NCBI RefSeq assembly: GCF_018905915.1 | Contig: NZ_CP064782.1 | Location: forward strand, 2,108,001-2,172,000 | Reading direction: 5' to 3' | DNA: 64,000 bases | DNA from: Azospira inquinata | GTDB taxonomy: Bacteria > Pseudomonadota > Gammaproteobacteria > Burkholderiales > Rhodocyclaceae | Shown here: one piece after another, positions 1 to 12,534 of the stretch | Layout: each line of letters starts with the position of its first letter | How positions within the stretch are numbered: the first letter of the stretch is position 1 | Made by a program: the position numbers and the translations under genes | The notes under the pieces: model-generated | What the model was told of the DNA's origin: nothing | Databases searched by the model: none | The model's input: the letters and a program-made list of their open reading frames with translations, nothing else

Positions 1-724
1 TTGAACGTCACCGCACTGGCGGAGCGCATCGGCAATGAACAGACCCTGGCGGCCCGGGTGCTGCGCATCGCCAATTCCCCCTTTTACGGCCTCTCCGGCC
101 GGGTGGCGTCCATTCACGACGCGGTGGTGATCCTGGGCTTCCGGGCGGTGCGTTCCCTGGTGCTGGCCGCCGCCATGGTGGGGGCCTTCCCCACCCAACT
201 GGGCCGCCACTTCAGCCCCCGCACCTTCTGGCGCCATTCCGTGGCCACCGCTCTGGCGGCCCGGGGCCTGGCCCGGCTGCGGGGGGAAAACCCGGAAACC
301 GCTTTCAGCGCCGGGCTGCTCCACGATCTGGGCCGGGTTTTCCTGGCCGTGGCCTTTCCCGACCATTTCGCCGCCCTGCTGCGCTGGCAGACGGAACACG
401 ATCGGCCCAACCGGGAGGCGGAACAGGCGGTGCTGGGCCTGGATCATGGCACGGCGGGACGCCTTTTGGCCGAACAATGGGGCCTACCCGCCCCCATTGG
501 GGAAGCCATCGCCCGCCACCACGAGCCGGACCGGGAGCCCACCAGTCCCCTGGTGGATCTGGTGCACGGCGCCGATCTTATCGCCCTGGCCCTGGAACTG
601 GATGGCCGGGAAAACAGTGCCGTACCGCCTCCCTCCCCCGGGGCCTGGGCCCGGCTGGACCTGGATCAGGTCAGCCTGATTTCCCTGTTCGGGGAAGTGG
701 ATGAAAATTTTCAGGAGACCTGCC

Positions 725-741
<17 letters not shown>
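1..741 (+). CDS. HDOD-domain signalling protein (5' end outside window)
   Basis: Regulatory protein of the HDOD family, a metal-independent relative of HD phosphohydrolases found in signalling operons. The visible part opens inside the domain (LRIANSPFYG near residue 22) and continues through HDLGRVFLAVAFPDHF and RHHEPD, all typical HDOD segments. About 30 or more residues normally precede this point, so the TTG at base 1 is probably an internal codon and the gene starts upstream of the window. The stop overlaps the start of the downstream histidine kinase by 17 bases, which supports co-transcription and translational coupling with the kinase/HD-GYP/FIST genes. No catalytic output domain is visible. 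It probably acts as a protein-interaction scaffold in the same pathway. Confidence 0.85.
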
Positions 742-2922
<2,181 letters not shown>

Positions 2923-2926
<4 letters not shown>

Positions 2927-4272
2927 GCGATATTGCCAATCCCGCTGCCGGCGGTCTTTTTGCCGCCCAGGCCGCCGCCCCCACGGCGGCGCCCGGGAGC
3001 GGTGCCACCCTGCTCTGCGTGGATGATGAAAGCAACATTCTTTCCGCCCTGAAACGGCTTTTCCGCCCCGCCGGTTATCGGGTGCTGATCGCCAACGGGG
3101 GCGCGGAAGGGCTGGAACTGCTGGCCCAGGAAGGGGCCGAGGGGCGGGAGGTGGATCTGGTCATTTCCGACATGCGTATGCCAGAAATGGACGGGGCCCG
3201 CTTTCTCACCCAGGTGCGGGAGCGGTGGCCCGACATCACCCGCATTCTCCTCACCGGCTACGCGGATATGGAATCCACCGTGGCGGCCATTAACGAGGGC
3301 CAGATTTACCGCTACATCGCCAAGCCCTGGAATGACGGGGAGGTGCTCCTCACCGTGCGGGACGCCCTGGAACGGCGCTTTCTGGCCCGGGAAAAGCTCC
3401 GCCTGGAAGCCCTCACCCGGCAACAGAACGAGGAGCTGAAAGCCCTCAACGCCAGCCTGGAAGACAAGGTGAAGGCCCGCACCGCCGAGCTGGCCCAGGC
3501 CCATGAGCGCTTAAAGCGCAGCTTCATGACCTCCATTCAGGTGTTTGCTAACCTGGTGGAACTCCGGGAAGGCCAGATGGCGGGCCATTCCCGCCGGGTG
3601 GCCGGGCTGGCCCGGCAGATCGGTGGCAAGCTGGGCCTGGACGTGCGCCAGTCCCAGGACGTGTTCCTCGCCGGGCTGCTCCACGACATTGGCAAAATCG
3701 GCCTGCCCGACGATCTGCTGAACAAACCGGCCACCCGCATGAATGGGGACGAATTCGGCCTCTGGCGCAAGCACCCCATCAAGGGGGAACAGGCCCTCAT
3801 GGCCCTGGAAGACCTGCGGGGCGCGGCCCGGCTGATCCGGGCCCACCATGAGCGTTTCGACGGCCAGGGCTATCCGGACGGCCTTTCCGGCCTGGCCATT
3901 CCCCTGGGGGCGCGCATCCTGGCGGTGGCCAACGACTACGATGGCCTGATTCAGGGCACCCTCTCGGGCAAGCGCCTGCCCGAGGAAGAGGCCAAGCAGT
4001 TCATCGCCCAGGCCAAGGGCAAACGCTACGACGCCCAGGTGGTGGACGCCTTTCTCGCCGTTTCCGGCGGCCTCAAGGAAGCCCCCGCCAACGCCCTGCC
4101 CCTGGCCCCCCGGGACCTGGCGGAAGGCATGGTGCTGGCCCGGGATTTGGTGGGCCGGGACGGGGTGCTGCTCCTGGCGGCGGAGTACGTGCTGGATGAC
4201 AGCCTGATCCGTCAGATTCGGGAATACGAGCGCAGCGAAGGCGGTCAGGTGCAGATTTTCGTGCGGACCTAA
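2923..4272 (+). CDS. REC-HD-GYP response regulator, cyclic-di-GMP phosphodiesterase
   Basis: Response regulator of the RpfG type, 449 residues, expected to hydrolyse the second messenger c-di-GMP when phosphorylated. The receiver domain covers about 28-150, with acidic pair D34/D35, phospho-acceptor Asp83 (ISDMRMPEMD) and Lys134 (AKPW). A coiled-coil linker (160-200) leads to an HD-GYP domain with LLHDIGKIG (HD at 254-255) and HHERFDGQGYPDG (GYP at 316-318), so the catalytic residues appear intact. It overlaps the upstream kinase by 4 bases, which makes that kinase the obvious phosphodonor. The downstream NosP-like FIST gene suggests the circuit links a diffusible ligand, perhaps NO, to c-di-GMP turnover. 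Only activity on c-di-GMP is family knowledge; the signal is inferred. Confidence 0.93.
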
Positions 4273-4353
4273 AGGGGGCACGGGCCGGGCGTCCGCCGCC
4301 CCGCCTGCGCCTTCAGGGCATGACCACAGGGGCCCAGCCCCGGGGAGGACATC

Positions 4354-5502
4354 ATGGAGCTGGAACAACTGGAATGGCGGCCGGGCCTGGGATGGCGGCA
4401 AACCACCGGGGGCCTAAGCCGGGCTCCCGCCCTGGTGCTGCTCTTTGCCGCCCGGGAAGTGCTGGACCGGGATCGGGACGAATGTTTGGCCCCCCTGCTG
4501 CGCCGCTATCCCGGGGTGCCCCTGGTGGGCTGCTCCGCCGCCGGGGAAATCCGGGACATCCGGGTGGGGGATGGGGGCGCCGTGGCGGTGGCCCTGGCCC
4601 CCCGCCAGGGCCACATCCGGGTTGAATCCCGGGAGGTGAACGGGGCCAATAGCCGGGTCTGCGGTGCCGCCCTGGGCCAGGCCCTGGCCGGCCCGGACCT
4701 GCGTCTGGTGTTTGTTCTGGCGGAAGGGGTGGCCCTGAATGGCACCGCCCTGGTGGCCGGACTGCGGGAAACCCTGCCGCCGGACTGCATTTTGACCGGC
4801 GGTCTGGCGGCGGACGGGGACCGGTTTCAGGTGACCCGGGTGGTGGTGGATCACCGGGTGAGCAGCGGTCTGGCGGCGGCGGTGGGCTTTTACGGCCCGG
4901 CCTGGCGGGTGGGCTACGGTTCCGTGGGGGGCTGGGACAGCTTCGGTCCGGACCGGCTGATTACCAAGGCCTCCGGCAATGTGCTCTACGAACTGGACGG
5001 GCGCCCGGCCCTGGCCCTCTATCGCCGTTATCTGGGAGAGCTGGCGGCGGGCTTGCCCGCCACCGGTCTCTATTTTCCCCTGTCCCTGCGGCGCCAGCTG
5101 GGGGACGAGGCGGGCCTGGTGCGCACCCTCATGGCCATTAACGAGGCGGACGGTTCCCTCACCTTTGCCGCGGAAATTCCCGAGGGCCATTACGCCCGGC
5201 TGATGAAGGCCAATTTCGATCGCCTCATCGATGGTGCCGGGCTGGCGGCGGAATGTAGCCGCCAGGGGGCGGGGGATTCCCCCTGCCTGGCCCTGCTGGT
5301 GTCCTGCGTGGGCCGCAAGCTGCTCCTGGAACAGCGGGTGGAGGAAGAGCTGGAGCGGGTGCGGGAGGTGCTGGGGCCGGAAGCCCTGCTCACCGGTTTT
5401 TATTCCTATGGGGAAATCTGTCCCCAGACTACCCCCGCTGGCGGAGGGCGCTGCGAATTGCACAATCAGACCATGACCATCACCACCCTGGGAGAAGACT
5501 GA
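4354..5502 (+). CDS. FIST-domain sensor protein, NosP-like
   Basis: FIST_N plus FIST_C protein of 382 residues with no membrane segment. The N-terminal half carries GVPLVGCSAAGEI, the usual FIST_N core. The C-terminal end reads GFYSYGEI followed by CELHNQTM, a tail I associate with NosP proteins, which are FIST haem proteins that sense nitric oxide and inhibit an adjacent histidine kinase. Length and neighbourhood fit: it lies between two histidine kinases and just after a c-di-GMP phosphodiesterase, in a genome that respires nitrate and therefore meets NO. A GGAGG ribosome site precedes the ATG, and the next gene starts 1 base after the stop. Haem binding is inferred. A FIST protein for another small ligand is the alternative. 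Confidence 0.8.
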   Translation: MELEQLEWRPGLGWRQTTGGLSRAPALVLLFAAREVLDRDRDECLAPLLRRYPGVPLVGCSAAGEIRDIRVGDGGAVAVALAPRQGHIRVESREVNGANSRVCGAALGQALAGPDLRLVFVLAEGVALNGTALVAGLRETLPPDCILTGGLAADGDRFQVTRVVVDHRVSSGLAAAVGFYGPAWRVGYGSVGGWDSFGPDRLITKASGNVLYELDGRPALALYRRYLGELAAGLPATGLYFPLSLRRQLGDEAGLVRTLMAINEADGSLTFAAEIPEGHYARLMKANFDRLIDGAGLAAECSRQGAGDSPCLALLVSCVGRKLLLEQRVEEELERVREVLGPEALLTGFYSYGEICPQTTPAGGGRCELHNQTMTITTLGED

Positions 5503-5503
5503 C

Positions 5504-6649
<1,146 letters not shown>

Positions 6650-6821
6650 CCAACCCTAGGTATGTTCTCCAGCCAGTTGCCGACCGAAATTTAGGCGACG
6701 GGGGGAAAGGCAGCAAAAGTGCTGGCGGATAGGGGACACCCCGTTTTTCCTCGGGAGCAGGGAAAAAGCTGCATGGTGATTTTTCTGTAGGGATAGGCCG
6801 TGGGGCTACGAGAGAGAGGGG

Positions 6822-6846
6822 CCGGTTTGTTTCCCCAACAAACCGG
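6822..6846. terminator. hairpin between convergent genes
   Basis: Perfect 10-bp inverted repeat CCGGTTTGTT / AACAAACCGG around a 5-base loop. It sits between the end of the + strand kinase operon and the end of the - strand amidohydrolase gene. A moderately T-rich stretch follows on the + strand but no clean T-run, so terminator function is plausible rather than certain. The rest of the gap from 6650 shows nothing else recognisable. Confidence 0.5.
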
Positions 6847-6872
6847 AACGTTCTCCTTTGTTTTCCGGCCCT

Positions 6873-8294
6873 TTAGCCTGCCGCCCCCTGGCGTAGCTGG
6901 GTGACCCCCGCCCGGGCTTGGTGGCTGAGTTGGGCCAGGTCCAGCCCCGGAATCCGGCCGTCTTCCACCACGGTTTTACCGCCCACCAGCAGGCGTTTCA
7001 GGGTGGCTTTGCCGCCAGCCACGGGGCCGATGGCGGGGTCGTGGAGGCCCAGGTGGCAGGGCTGGTCCAGGCGATAGAGGGCGATGTCTGCCGCCTGCCC
7101 CACCGCCAGACGCCCCAGGCCGGTGAGGCCGAGGAGGTCGGCGCCGCCGGCGCTGCCCCAGCGCACCACGTCTTCCACGGTGGGGGCGGCCGCGGCCTGG
7201 GCTTCCCCCTGGCCGCCGCGACAATGGGGGCGGGCTGCCTCCCCGTTACGGGCCCGCTGCATGAGCCAAGCGGCGTGGGTTTCGCTCAGCATATCCGCCG
7301 CTTCGTTGGAGGCAGCCCCGTCCACCCCGATGGAAATCTGGGCCCCTGCGGCTTCCAGGGCCAGTACCGGTGCAATGCCGCTCCCTAGGCGGCCGTTACT
7401 TTGGGGGCAATGGGCGATGCCCGTGTGGGTCTGGCCCAGCAGGCGGATTTCCTCCGGGTCCAATTTCACCAGATGGGCAAAGGAGACGTCCGGCCCCAGC
7501 CAGCCGTGGTCGGCGCAGAAGCGGATGGGAGTAGTGCCGTGCATGTCCTGGGCGGCATCCTGGTAGGAGACGGTTTCGGACAGGTGGGAATGGAGGCGCA
7601 GGCCCAGGCGCCGGGCTTCGGCGGCGAATAGGTCCAGCTCCTGGGGATGGACGGCATGGAGGGGGGTGGTGGGGGCCACGGCCACCTTGCGCCAGGCGTC
7701 CGGGGCCGGGTCGTGGTAGGCGGCCGCGAGGCGTTGAATGTCCGCCAGATAGGCTTCCGGGGTTTCCGGGCGCAGGGCCTGGGGCAGTGTGGATTCCACC
7801 TGTCGGCTGCGGGTCTGGCCGCCCCGCAGGAGCACGAAGCGCAGGCCCAGGGCCGCCGCTTCCTCAAAGAGAATGGCGGAGGTGTCGAAATCCAGGCCGG
7901 GAGCGTAGAGGTAGTTGTGGTCCGCCACCGTGCCGCAGCCGGACAGGGCCAGTTCCACGAGACCAATGCGGGCGGCCAGACGGAACAGATCGGCGTCGAA
8001 GGCGGCCCGGTAGCGATAGGGAATGGCGGTGAGCCAGGGGGTGAGGGTGGCGTTGAGTCCCAGGGGATCGCCCTTGAGCAGGGATTGGAAGAGGTGGTGG
8101 TGGGTGTTCACCCAGGCCGGGTAGGCGACGCAGTCCGTGGCGTCCAGTATGGTTTCCCCCGGTTCGGGGGTGAGCTGGCCCAGGGCGGTGATGCGCCCCT
8201 GGCGCAGGCGAATATCCGGCCCGGCGTGGCGGGCGGCGGCACCGGGGAGGCCGGTGACAATGGCGGCGGTGTTGCGAATGAGCAGATCGGTCAT
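6873..8294 (-). CDS. amidohydrolase, 8-oxoguanine deaminase / TrzA-ATZ family
   Basis: Metal-dependent hydrolase of 473 residues in the cytosine/guanine deaminase-like amidohydrolase family. Metal-site segments are present: THHHLFQSLL early, SGCGTVADHNY, LHSHLSETVSY, GIAHCPQSNGRLGSG and GVDGAASNEAADM. The VNTHHH and ADHNYL segments resemble 8-oxoguanine deaminases and hydroxyatrazine hydrolases, which release ammonia or an amine from a heterocycle. It is the last gene of the - strand operon that also encodes an ABC importer, a Rieske oxygenase and a 2OG-type oxygenase. The operon context suggests stepwise oxidation and deamination of an imported N-heterocycle. The gap before it is 366 bases, so it may also have its own promoter. 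Exact substrate unknown. Confidence 0.85.
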   Translation of the reverse strand: MTDLLIRNTAAIVTGLPGAAARHAGPDIRLRQGRITALGQLTPEPGETILDATDCVAYPAWVNTHHHLFQSLLKGDPLGLNATLTPWLTAIPYRYRAAFDADLFRLAARIGLVELALSGCGTVADHNYLYAPGLDFDTSAILFEEAAALGLRFVLLRGGQTRSRQVESTLPQALRPETPEAYLADIQRLAAAYHDPAPDAWRKVAVAPTTPLHAVHPQELDLFAAEARRLGLRLHSHLSETVSYQDAAQDMHGTTPIRFCADHGWLGPDVSFAHLVKLDPEEIRLLGQTHTGIAHCPQSNGRLGSGIAPVLALEAAGAQISIGVDGAASNEAADMLSETHAAWLMQRARNGEAARPHCRGGQGEAQAAAAPTVEDVVRWGSAGGADLLGLTGLGRLAVGQAADIALYRLDQPCHLGLHDPAIGPVAGGKATLKRLLVGGKTVVEDGRIPGLDLAQLSHQARAGVTQLRQGAAG

Positions 8295-8660
8295 GGTGGT
8301 CGTCTTAATACTTAATGAATGGGAGAGGAAAACGGGGCAGGGCTGCGTCGGGGAATCTCAGCTCGGCGGCCGGGCGGGGAGATGGCCTGGGCCCAAGAAA
8401 GGGGGCCTGGTTGACGGGCGCCGGGTTACCGGGTGGGCTCCCCCGGGCGGAGATGGGATCGGCCGCTGGGGAAGCTGAGGGACGGCTCCAAGGGCCGTGA
8501 TAAATCGGCCTGGAGAGGGCCGTCTTTTGGACATCTTGTCCATCGCTCCGGGGAGCGGTCCGTGTTTGGCCGATTCGCGGGGCAGGGGGGCGAAAGCTAA
8601 GGTGCTCCGCCGATCTTCCGGGGATGAAAGTGGAGAAGCCCATGGCCACTGCCTCTCCTC
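8295..8660. other. non-coding gap inside the N-heterocycle operon
   Basis: GC-rich gap between the permease gene and the downstream amidohydrolase gene, both on the - strand. No convincing reading frame starts here. The only notable motif is the inverted repeat GGACA-TCT-TGTCC at 8529-8541, a possible operator. No riboswitch or terminator was recognised. Confidence 0.4.
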
Positions 8661-9452
8661 CTAAATGGCTTCCGGGGCCTGCCAGCGGCCCAGGGCGGCC
8701 CGGCTGGCCCAGGCCGTAAGCAGGTAGAGCCCTACCCCAGCCAGGGTAATGAGGCCCAGGGCGGCGAACATCAGGGGAATTTCCAGCTGCTGACCCGCCT
8801 GCAATATCTGGTAGGCCAGTCCGGCCCCTGGTCCGCCGGTGCCCGCCACGAATTCCGCCACCACGGCGCCGATCAGGGCCAGGCCACTGGAAATGCGCAG
8901 CCCGGCGAAGAAGTAGGGGAGGGCGGCGGGAATGCGCAGGCGCCACAGCACCTGCCAGCGGTTGGCCCGGTAGATGGAAAACAGGTGGCCCAGGCCTGGG
9001 GCGGCGCTCCGCAGGCCCAGGACGGTGTTGGAGATGATGGGGAAAATGGCCACCATGACGGCGCAGAGCACCAGGGCCGGGGTGGGCTCCTTGACCAGGA
9101 TGATGATCAACGGGGCCACGGCTACCACCGGGGTGACCTGGAGCAGGATGGCGTAGGGCATCAGGCAGGCTTCCAAAATCCGGCTTTGCACCAGGAGAAA
9201 GGCGAACAGTACCCCCAGTACCACGGACAGGCCCAGGGCCAGCAGGGTGACCTTGAGGGTGGCGGCCAGAGCCAGCCCCAGGGTGGGGGCCTGGGTCACC
9301 AGCACCTTGGCGATGTCCAGGGGCGCGGGGAACAGGTAGACCGGAATGTCCCAGTATTTGCAAGCGGCCTGCCAGGCCAGCAGGACCAGGGCGCCCAAAA
9401 AGAGGGGGGCAAGAATACGGGCCATGGCGGGATTGGCGAACAGGGGTTTCAT
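8661..9452 (-). CDS. ABC transporter permease, NitT/TauT type
   Basis: Inner-membrane permease of 263 residues with about six hydrophobic segments, the first at 13-31 (ILAPLFLGALVLLAWQA). The binding-protein-dependent transport domain includes the EAA-like loop, here AAPGLGHLFSIYRANRWQVLWRLRIPAALPYFFAGLR split across its conserved G. It resembles SsuC/TauC/ThiX-type permeases, which import small organic N or S compounds. AAGGAG sits 7 bases before the ATG. The ATPase gene lies 11 bases upstream, and the binding protein is encoded by the first gene of the operon, so the importer is complete within the operon. Substrate inferred only from neighbours. Confidence 0.88.
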   Translation of the reverse strand: MKPLFANPAMARILAPLFLGALVLLAWQAACKYWDIPVYLFPAPLDIAKVLVTQAPTLGLALAATLKVTLLALGLSVVLGVLFAFLLVQSRILEACLMPYAILLQVTPVVAVAPLIIILVKEPTPALVLCAVMVAIFPIISNTVLGLRSAAPGLGHLFSIYRANRWQVLWRLRIPAALPYFFAGLRISSGLALIGAVVAEFVAGTGGPGAGLAYQILQAGQQLEIPLMFAALGLITLAGVGLYLLTAWASRAALGRWQAPEAI

Positions 9453-9463
9453 GGCGGGCTCCT

Positions 9464-10327
9464 TCAGGCATCCGGGTGGTGGGCCTGGGCCAGCAGTTGG
9501 GAAAGGTGCTGGCAGGTTTCGATAAAGGCGTGGGAGGTGCGGTAGGCCTCGTCCCGCTCCGCCGGGGCATCAATGTCCACCTCAGCCAGAATGCGCCCGG
9601 GGCGGGCCCCCATTACCACCACCTTGGAAGAGAGAAAAACCGCCTCGTAAATGCTGTGGGTGACGAAGACCACGGTCAGATCCCGGTGTCCCCAGAGCTG
9701 GCGTAAATCTCCGTCCAGCCGGTTGCGGGTGAATTCATCCAGGGCGCCGAAAGGTTCATCCATGAGCAGCAAATTGGGCTCGGTGACCAGGGCCCGGGCC
9801 AGGGAAACGCGCATCTGCATGCCCCCGGACAGTTCCCGGGGATAGGCTCGGGCAAAGGCTTCCAGCCCCACTGCGGCCAGGGCCTGGCGGACCCGCTCGG
9901 CTTTTTCCCCCCGGGGGCGGCCCTCCAGGTCCAGGGGCAGGGCCACATTGGCTCCCACGGTGGCCCAGGGCATGAGGGTGGCTTCCTGAAAGACCATGGA
10001 AAAGCGCCGTCCGTCCCGGGGGGCGGGCATGGCCCCCTGGTTCCACCAGCGCACATGACCGCCGGAGGCCTCTTCCAGCCCGGCGAAAATGCGCAGCAGG
10101 GTGCTCTTGCCGCAGCCGGAAGGCCCCAGCAGGGAGACGAATTCCCCCTGCTGGATGCGCAGGCGCACCTCCCTTAAGGCCGGGGTGCCGTTGGGGTAGG
10201 TTTTTTCAATGCGATTGGCCAGAAGCACGGTCCGATCGTCCGGGGACGGGGGGGCGGTGTTACCCGGGGCCGTGGCAACGGTGGCGTACCGGGCATCTGG
10301 CGGTAAGACGCTAAGGGGCATAAGCAT
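9464..10327 (-). CDS. ABC transporter ATP-binding protein, NitT/TauT type
   Basis: ATPase subunit of 287 residues that powers the importer encoded with it. Walker A is GPSGCGKSTLL (near 70-80), the Q-loop lies in FQEATLMPW, the ABC signature is LSGGMQMRVSLARAL, Walker B is LLLMDEPFGALD and the switch His lies in VTHSIYEAVFLS. About 30 residues precede the usual start of the fold, which is a little long. An internal ATG two codons downstream of the chosen start is equally possible, with an AAAGG ribosome site upstream of both. The family (SsuB/TauB) imports nitrate, taurine, sulfonates or pyrimidine-like compounds. Confidence 0.9.
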   Translation of the reverse strand: MLMPLSVLPPDARYATVATAPGNTAPPSPDDRTVLLANRIEKTYPNGTPALREVRLRIQQGEFVSLLGPSGCGKSTLLRIFAGLEEASGGHVRWWNQGAMPAPRDGRRFSMVFQEATLMPWATVGANVALPLDLEGRPRGEKAERVRQALAAVGLEAFARAYPRELSGGMQMRVSLARALVTEPNLLLMDEPFGALDEFTRNRLDGDLRQLWGHRDLTVVFVTHSIYEAVFLSSKVVVMGARPGRILAEVDIDAPAERDEAYRTSHAFIETCQHLSQLLAQAHHPDA

Positions 10328-10432
10328 GAGGGTTGGCCTTTCTGTCGTGGGTGGGACCGGGCCGGTGCCGGGGTCTGGTGCCCCGGTGACCGGCAGGAGC
10401 CGACCTGGGTTGCCGGGTCGGAAGTGGGGCCA

Positions 10433-11458
10433 TCAGGCGCTGCGGAAAACCTCCTTTTCCCCATGGCTTTCCAGAAGCTGCATGAGCTTACGGCGCATGA
10501 GAATGCCCGGCCGGTCCGAGTGCATGTGGAATTCCGCGTGGCGGCCCAGATCGATGCAGGCGTCCGGGTCCGTGGCCTCGAGAATTTCCTTGTCCTCCGT
10601 GGTGATGGCCCGGTCCCAGTCGATCAGTTCCTGGGTGCTGCAATCCGTTTCCTTATCGTTACGGTAAAGCCACTGGACTAGCACCATGTGGCCATCGTCC
10701 ATGGGGGTGGCGCAGTTGTAGATGATGTGGTCGATGCCGCTGGCCGGGTAGGAGCAGCCGAAGCGGCGGCAGAAGGGCTGGTACCAGCGGTTGATCAGGT
10801 GGCGGTGGGTGATGGGCTCGGTGGTGCCTGTAATCCGGTAGCTTTCCGGGGGATTGTTAATGGGCACCAGGGTTTCCGCCTGAAAGCCGTAGTCCGTTTC
10901 CTCAATGTTGTATTTGGAGGGCGCGGGCTGGTCGAAAATGCCGAAATTGGCCTTGTGCACAAAGCTGAAGTGGGAATTGTCGAAGGAGTTTTCCATGACC
11001 CGCAGGGGGCTGGTGGCCCAGTGCTCGTAGAACTGGAAAATGCGCCGGTAGGCCGGGTCCCCATCCTCGGGAAAGTCGGGGATGGGGGCGATGGGGTCGT
11101 CCAGGGCGACCCACACGTAGCCGTACCGTTCCTGGCAGTGGAAGGCGGTGACGCCGGCTCCCGGGGGAATGGTGCCGTCCGTGTTTTGGGGCACCTTGCG
11201 GCAGGCGCCCCGGCAGTCGTATTCCCAGCCGTGGTAGCCGCAGGCGATGTGTCCCTCCGGGGTGACGAAGCCCTTGGAGAGTTTGGCGGTGCGGTGGCAG
11301 CACCGGTCCAGCAGGGCCGCCGGCTGGCCATCCGCCTGTTTCCACAGCACCAGGGGGGTGTTGAGCAGGGTGAAGGATTGGGGGCCCTGATCCAGGTCGG
11401 TCATGGGCACCAGGGCGTACCAGAACTTGCGCAGCACGGGTTGTTGGGTCACCAGCAT
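10433..11458 (-). CDS. Rieske non-haem iron oxygenase, alpha subunit
   Basis: Oxygenase component of 341 residues. The Rieske [2Fe-2S] centre ligands are visible as CxH (C53, H55) and CxxH (C73, H76, in CGYHGWEYDCRG). The mononuclear iron site follows in SFDNSHFSFVHKANF (His-x4-His). Length and N-terminus (RKFWYALVP) match the vanillate demethylase / pheophorbide oxygenase-like group. That group includes HpxD, a Rieske enzyme of bacterial hypoxanthine oxidation. No reductase gene is adjacent, so electrons must come from elsewhere. AAAGGAAAA precedes the ATG. In this operon it probably hydroxylates or dealkylates the imported heterocycle. Confidence 0.88.
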   Translation of the reverse strand: MLVTQQPVLRKFWYALVPMTDLDQGPQSFTLLNTPLVLWKQADGQPAALLDRCCHRTAKLSKGFVTPEGHIACGYHGWEYDCRGACRKVPQNTDGTIPPGAGVTAFHCQERYGYVWVALDDPIAPIPDFPEDGDPAYRRIFQFYEHWATSPLRVMENSFDNSHFSFVHKANFGIFDQPAPSKYNIEETDYGFQAETLVPINNPPESYRITGTTEPITHRHLINRWYQPFCRRFGCSYPASGIDHIIYNCATPMDDGHMVLVQWLYRNDKETDCSTQELIDWDRAITTEDKEILEATDPDACIDLGRHAEFHMHSDRPGILMRRKLMQLLESHGEKEVFRSA

Positions 11459-11502
11459 GGTGTTTTCCTTTTTATATAAGTGGGGTGGGGGATGGAGAGG
11501 GT

Positions 11503-12483
11503 TCAGGCCACCTTGGCCTTGCCGTAGGAGGTGGTGTACATCAGGTCGATGTGTTCACCCACGCTTCGGGGCGCCAGGCAGGGTGTTTCCCCGGGGAGGC
11601 GAAAGGCGTCCAGACAGGCCACCTGGGCGTGGTAGTCCGGGTCGATGAAAAAGGGCAGGGAGTAGCGGTCCCGTTCCGGGTGTTTGTTGCGCACCCGGTG
11701 GGGATTGGAGAAGTAGGCCCCGTTGGTCCACACCGGCATCATGTCGCCGATATTCACCACATAGGCGCCGGGTAGGGGATCGGCGTAAAGCCACTCGCCG
11801 CTGGCGTCCTGGACTTCCAGACCGCCCGTATCGTCCTGGAGCAGCAAAGTCACCGCCCCCCAGTCCGTGTGGGCGCCGCAGCCGATCTGGTTGTTCTGCA
11901 CCGCCCCGGGTTGGGGCGGGTAGTGGATGAGGCGCAGGGTGGCCATGGGTTCAGCCAGCATGGGGTCGAAATAGTCTTCCGCCAGCCCGGCTACGGTGGC
12001 AAAGATGGCCATCAACTCCCGGCCCAGGGCCAGCATGTCCATGTAATAGGCGGCACAGGCCCGTTGAAAGCCGGGAATGTCCTGGTCGTCGGGCCAGCGG
12101 TTGGGGCCGTAATTGGCCAGGCCTTCCTGCACATAGGGATGGTTCGGGCTCTGGTTACCGCCGATGAGGAGGGATTCCTTGATGTCCGGCGGGGCGTCGA
12201 AATCCAGGGTTTGCAGGCCGAAGGGCTCGTAGCCCCGGCGGTTGGCGCCCACGGTGTAACGGCGCTTCTCTTCCTCCGGGAGGGCGAAAAAGCGAGCCGC
12301 CAGGGCCAGCATGTCCGCCATGCGCTGGGGGGCAATGCCGTGGCCCACCAGATAGAAAAAACCGATGTCCCGACAGATGCGGTCAAACTCCCGGGCTACC
12401 CCCGCTTTGTCCTGACCGTTCAGCCAGGGGCCGATGTCCAGCACCGGAGTCAGGCTGCGCCGGGGGTCTGCGTAATCCACCAT
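11503..12483 (-). CDS. 2-oxoglutarate/Fe(II)-type dioxygenase, isopenicillin N synthase-like
   Basis: Non-haem iron oxygenase of 326 residues with the DIOX_N domain (VLDIGPWL, GFFYLVGHGI) and a C-terminal jelly-roll domain. Iron ligands are in AHTDWGAVTLLLQD (HxD) and in NPHRVRN (distal His). The 2-oxoglutarate-anchoring Arg-x-Ser lies in RYSLPFF. Related bacterial genes occur in purine and ethylene/pyrimidine-type clusters, so substrate assignment from family alone is not safe. It sits between the binding-protein gene and the Rieske gene, each gap about 45-50 bases, as part of one operon. Two different oxygenases plus a deaminase argue for oxidation of a recalcitrant ring. Confidence 0.87.
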   Translation of the reverse strand: MVDYADPRRSLTPVLDIGPWLNGQDKAGVAREFDRICRDIGFFYLVGHGIAPQRMADMLALAARFFALPEEEKRRYTVGANRRGYEPFGLQTLDFDAPPDIKESLLIGGNQSPNHPYVQEGLANYGPNRWPDDQDIPGFQRACAAYYMDMLALGRELMAIFATVAGLAEDYFDPMLAEPMATLRLIHYPPQPGAVQNNQIGCGAHTDWGAVTLLLQDDTGGLEVQDASGEWLYADPLPGAYVVNIGDMMPVWTNGAYFSNPHRVRNKHPERDRYSLPFFIDPDYHAQVACLDAFRLPGETPCLAPRSVGEHIDLMYTTSYGKAKVA

Positions 12484-12534
12484 GTTGGTCCTCCTTAGGG
12501 TCAGAGGGGCCGCCCCGGAGGCGGCCCGGGGAAC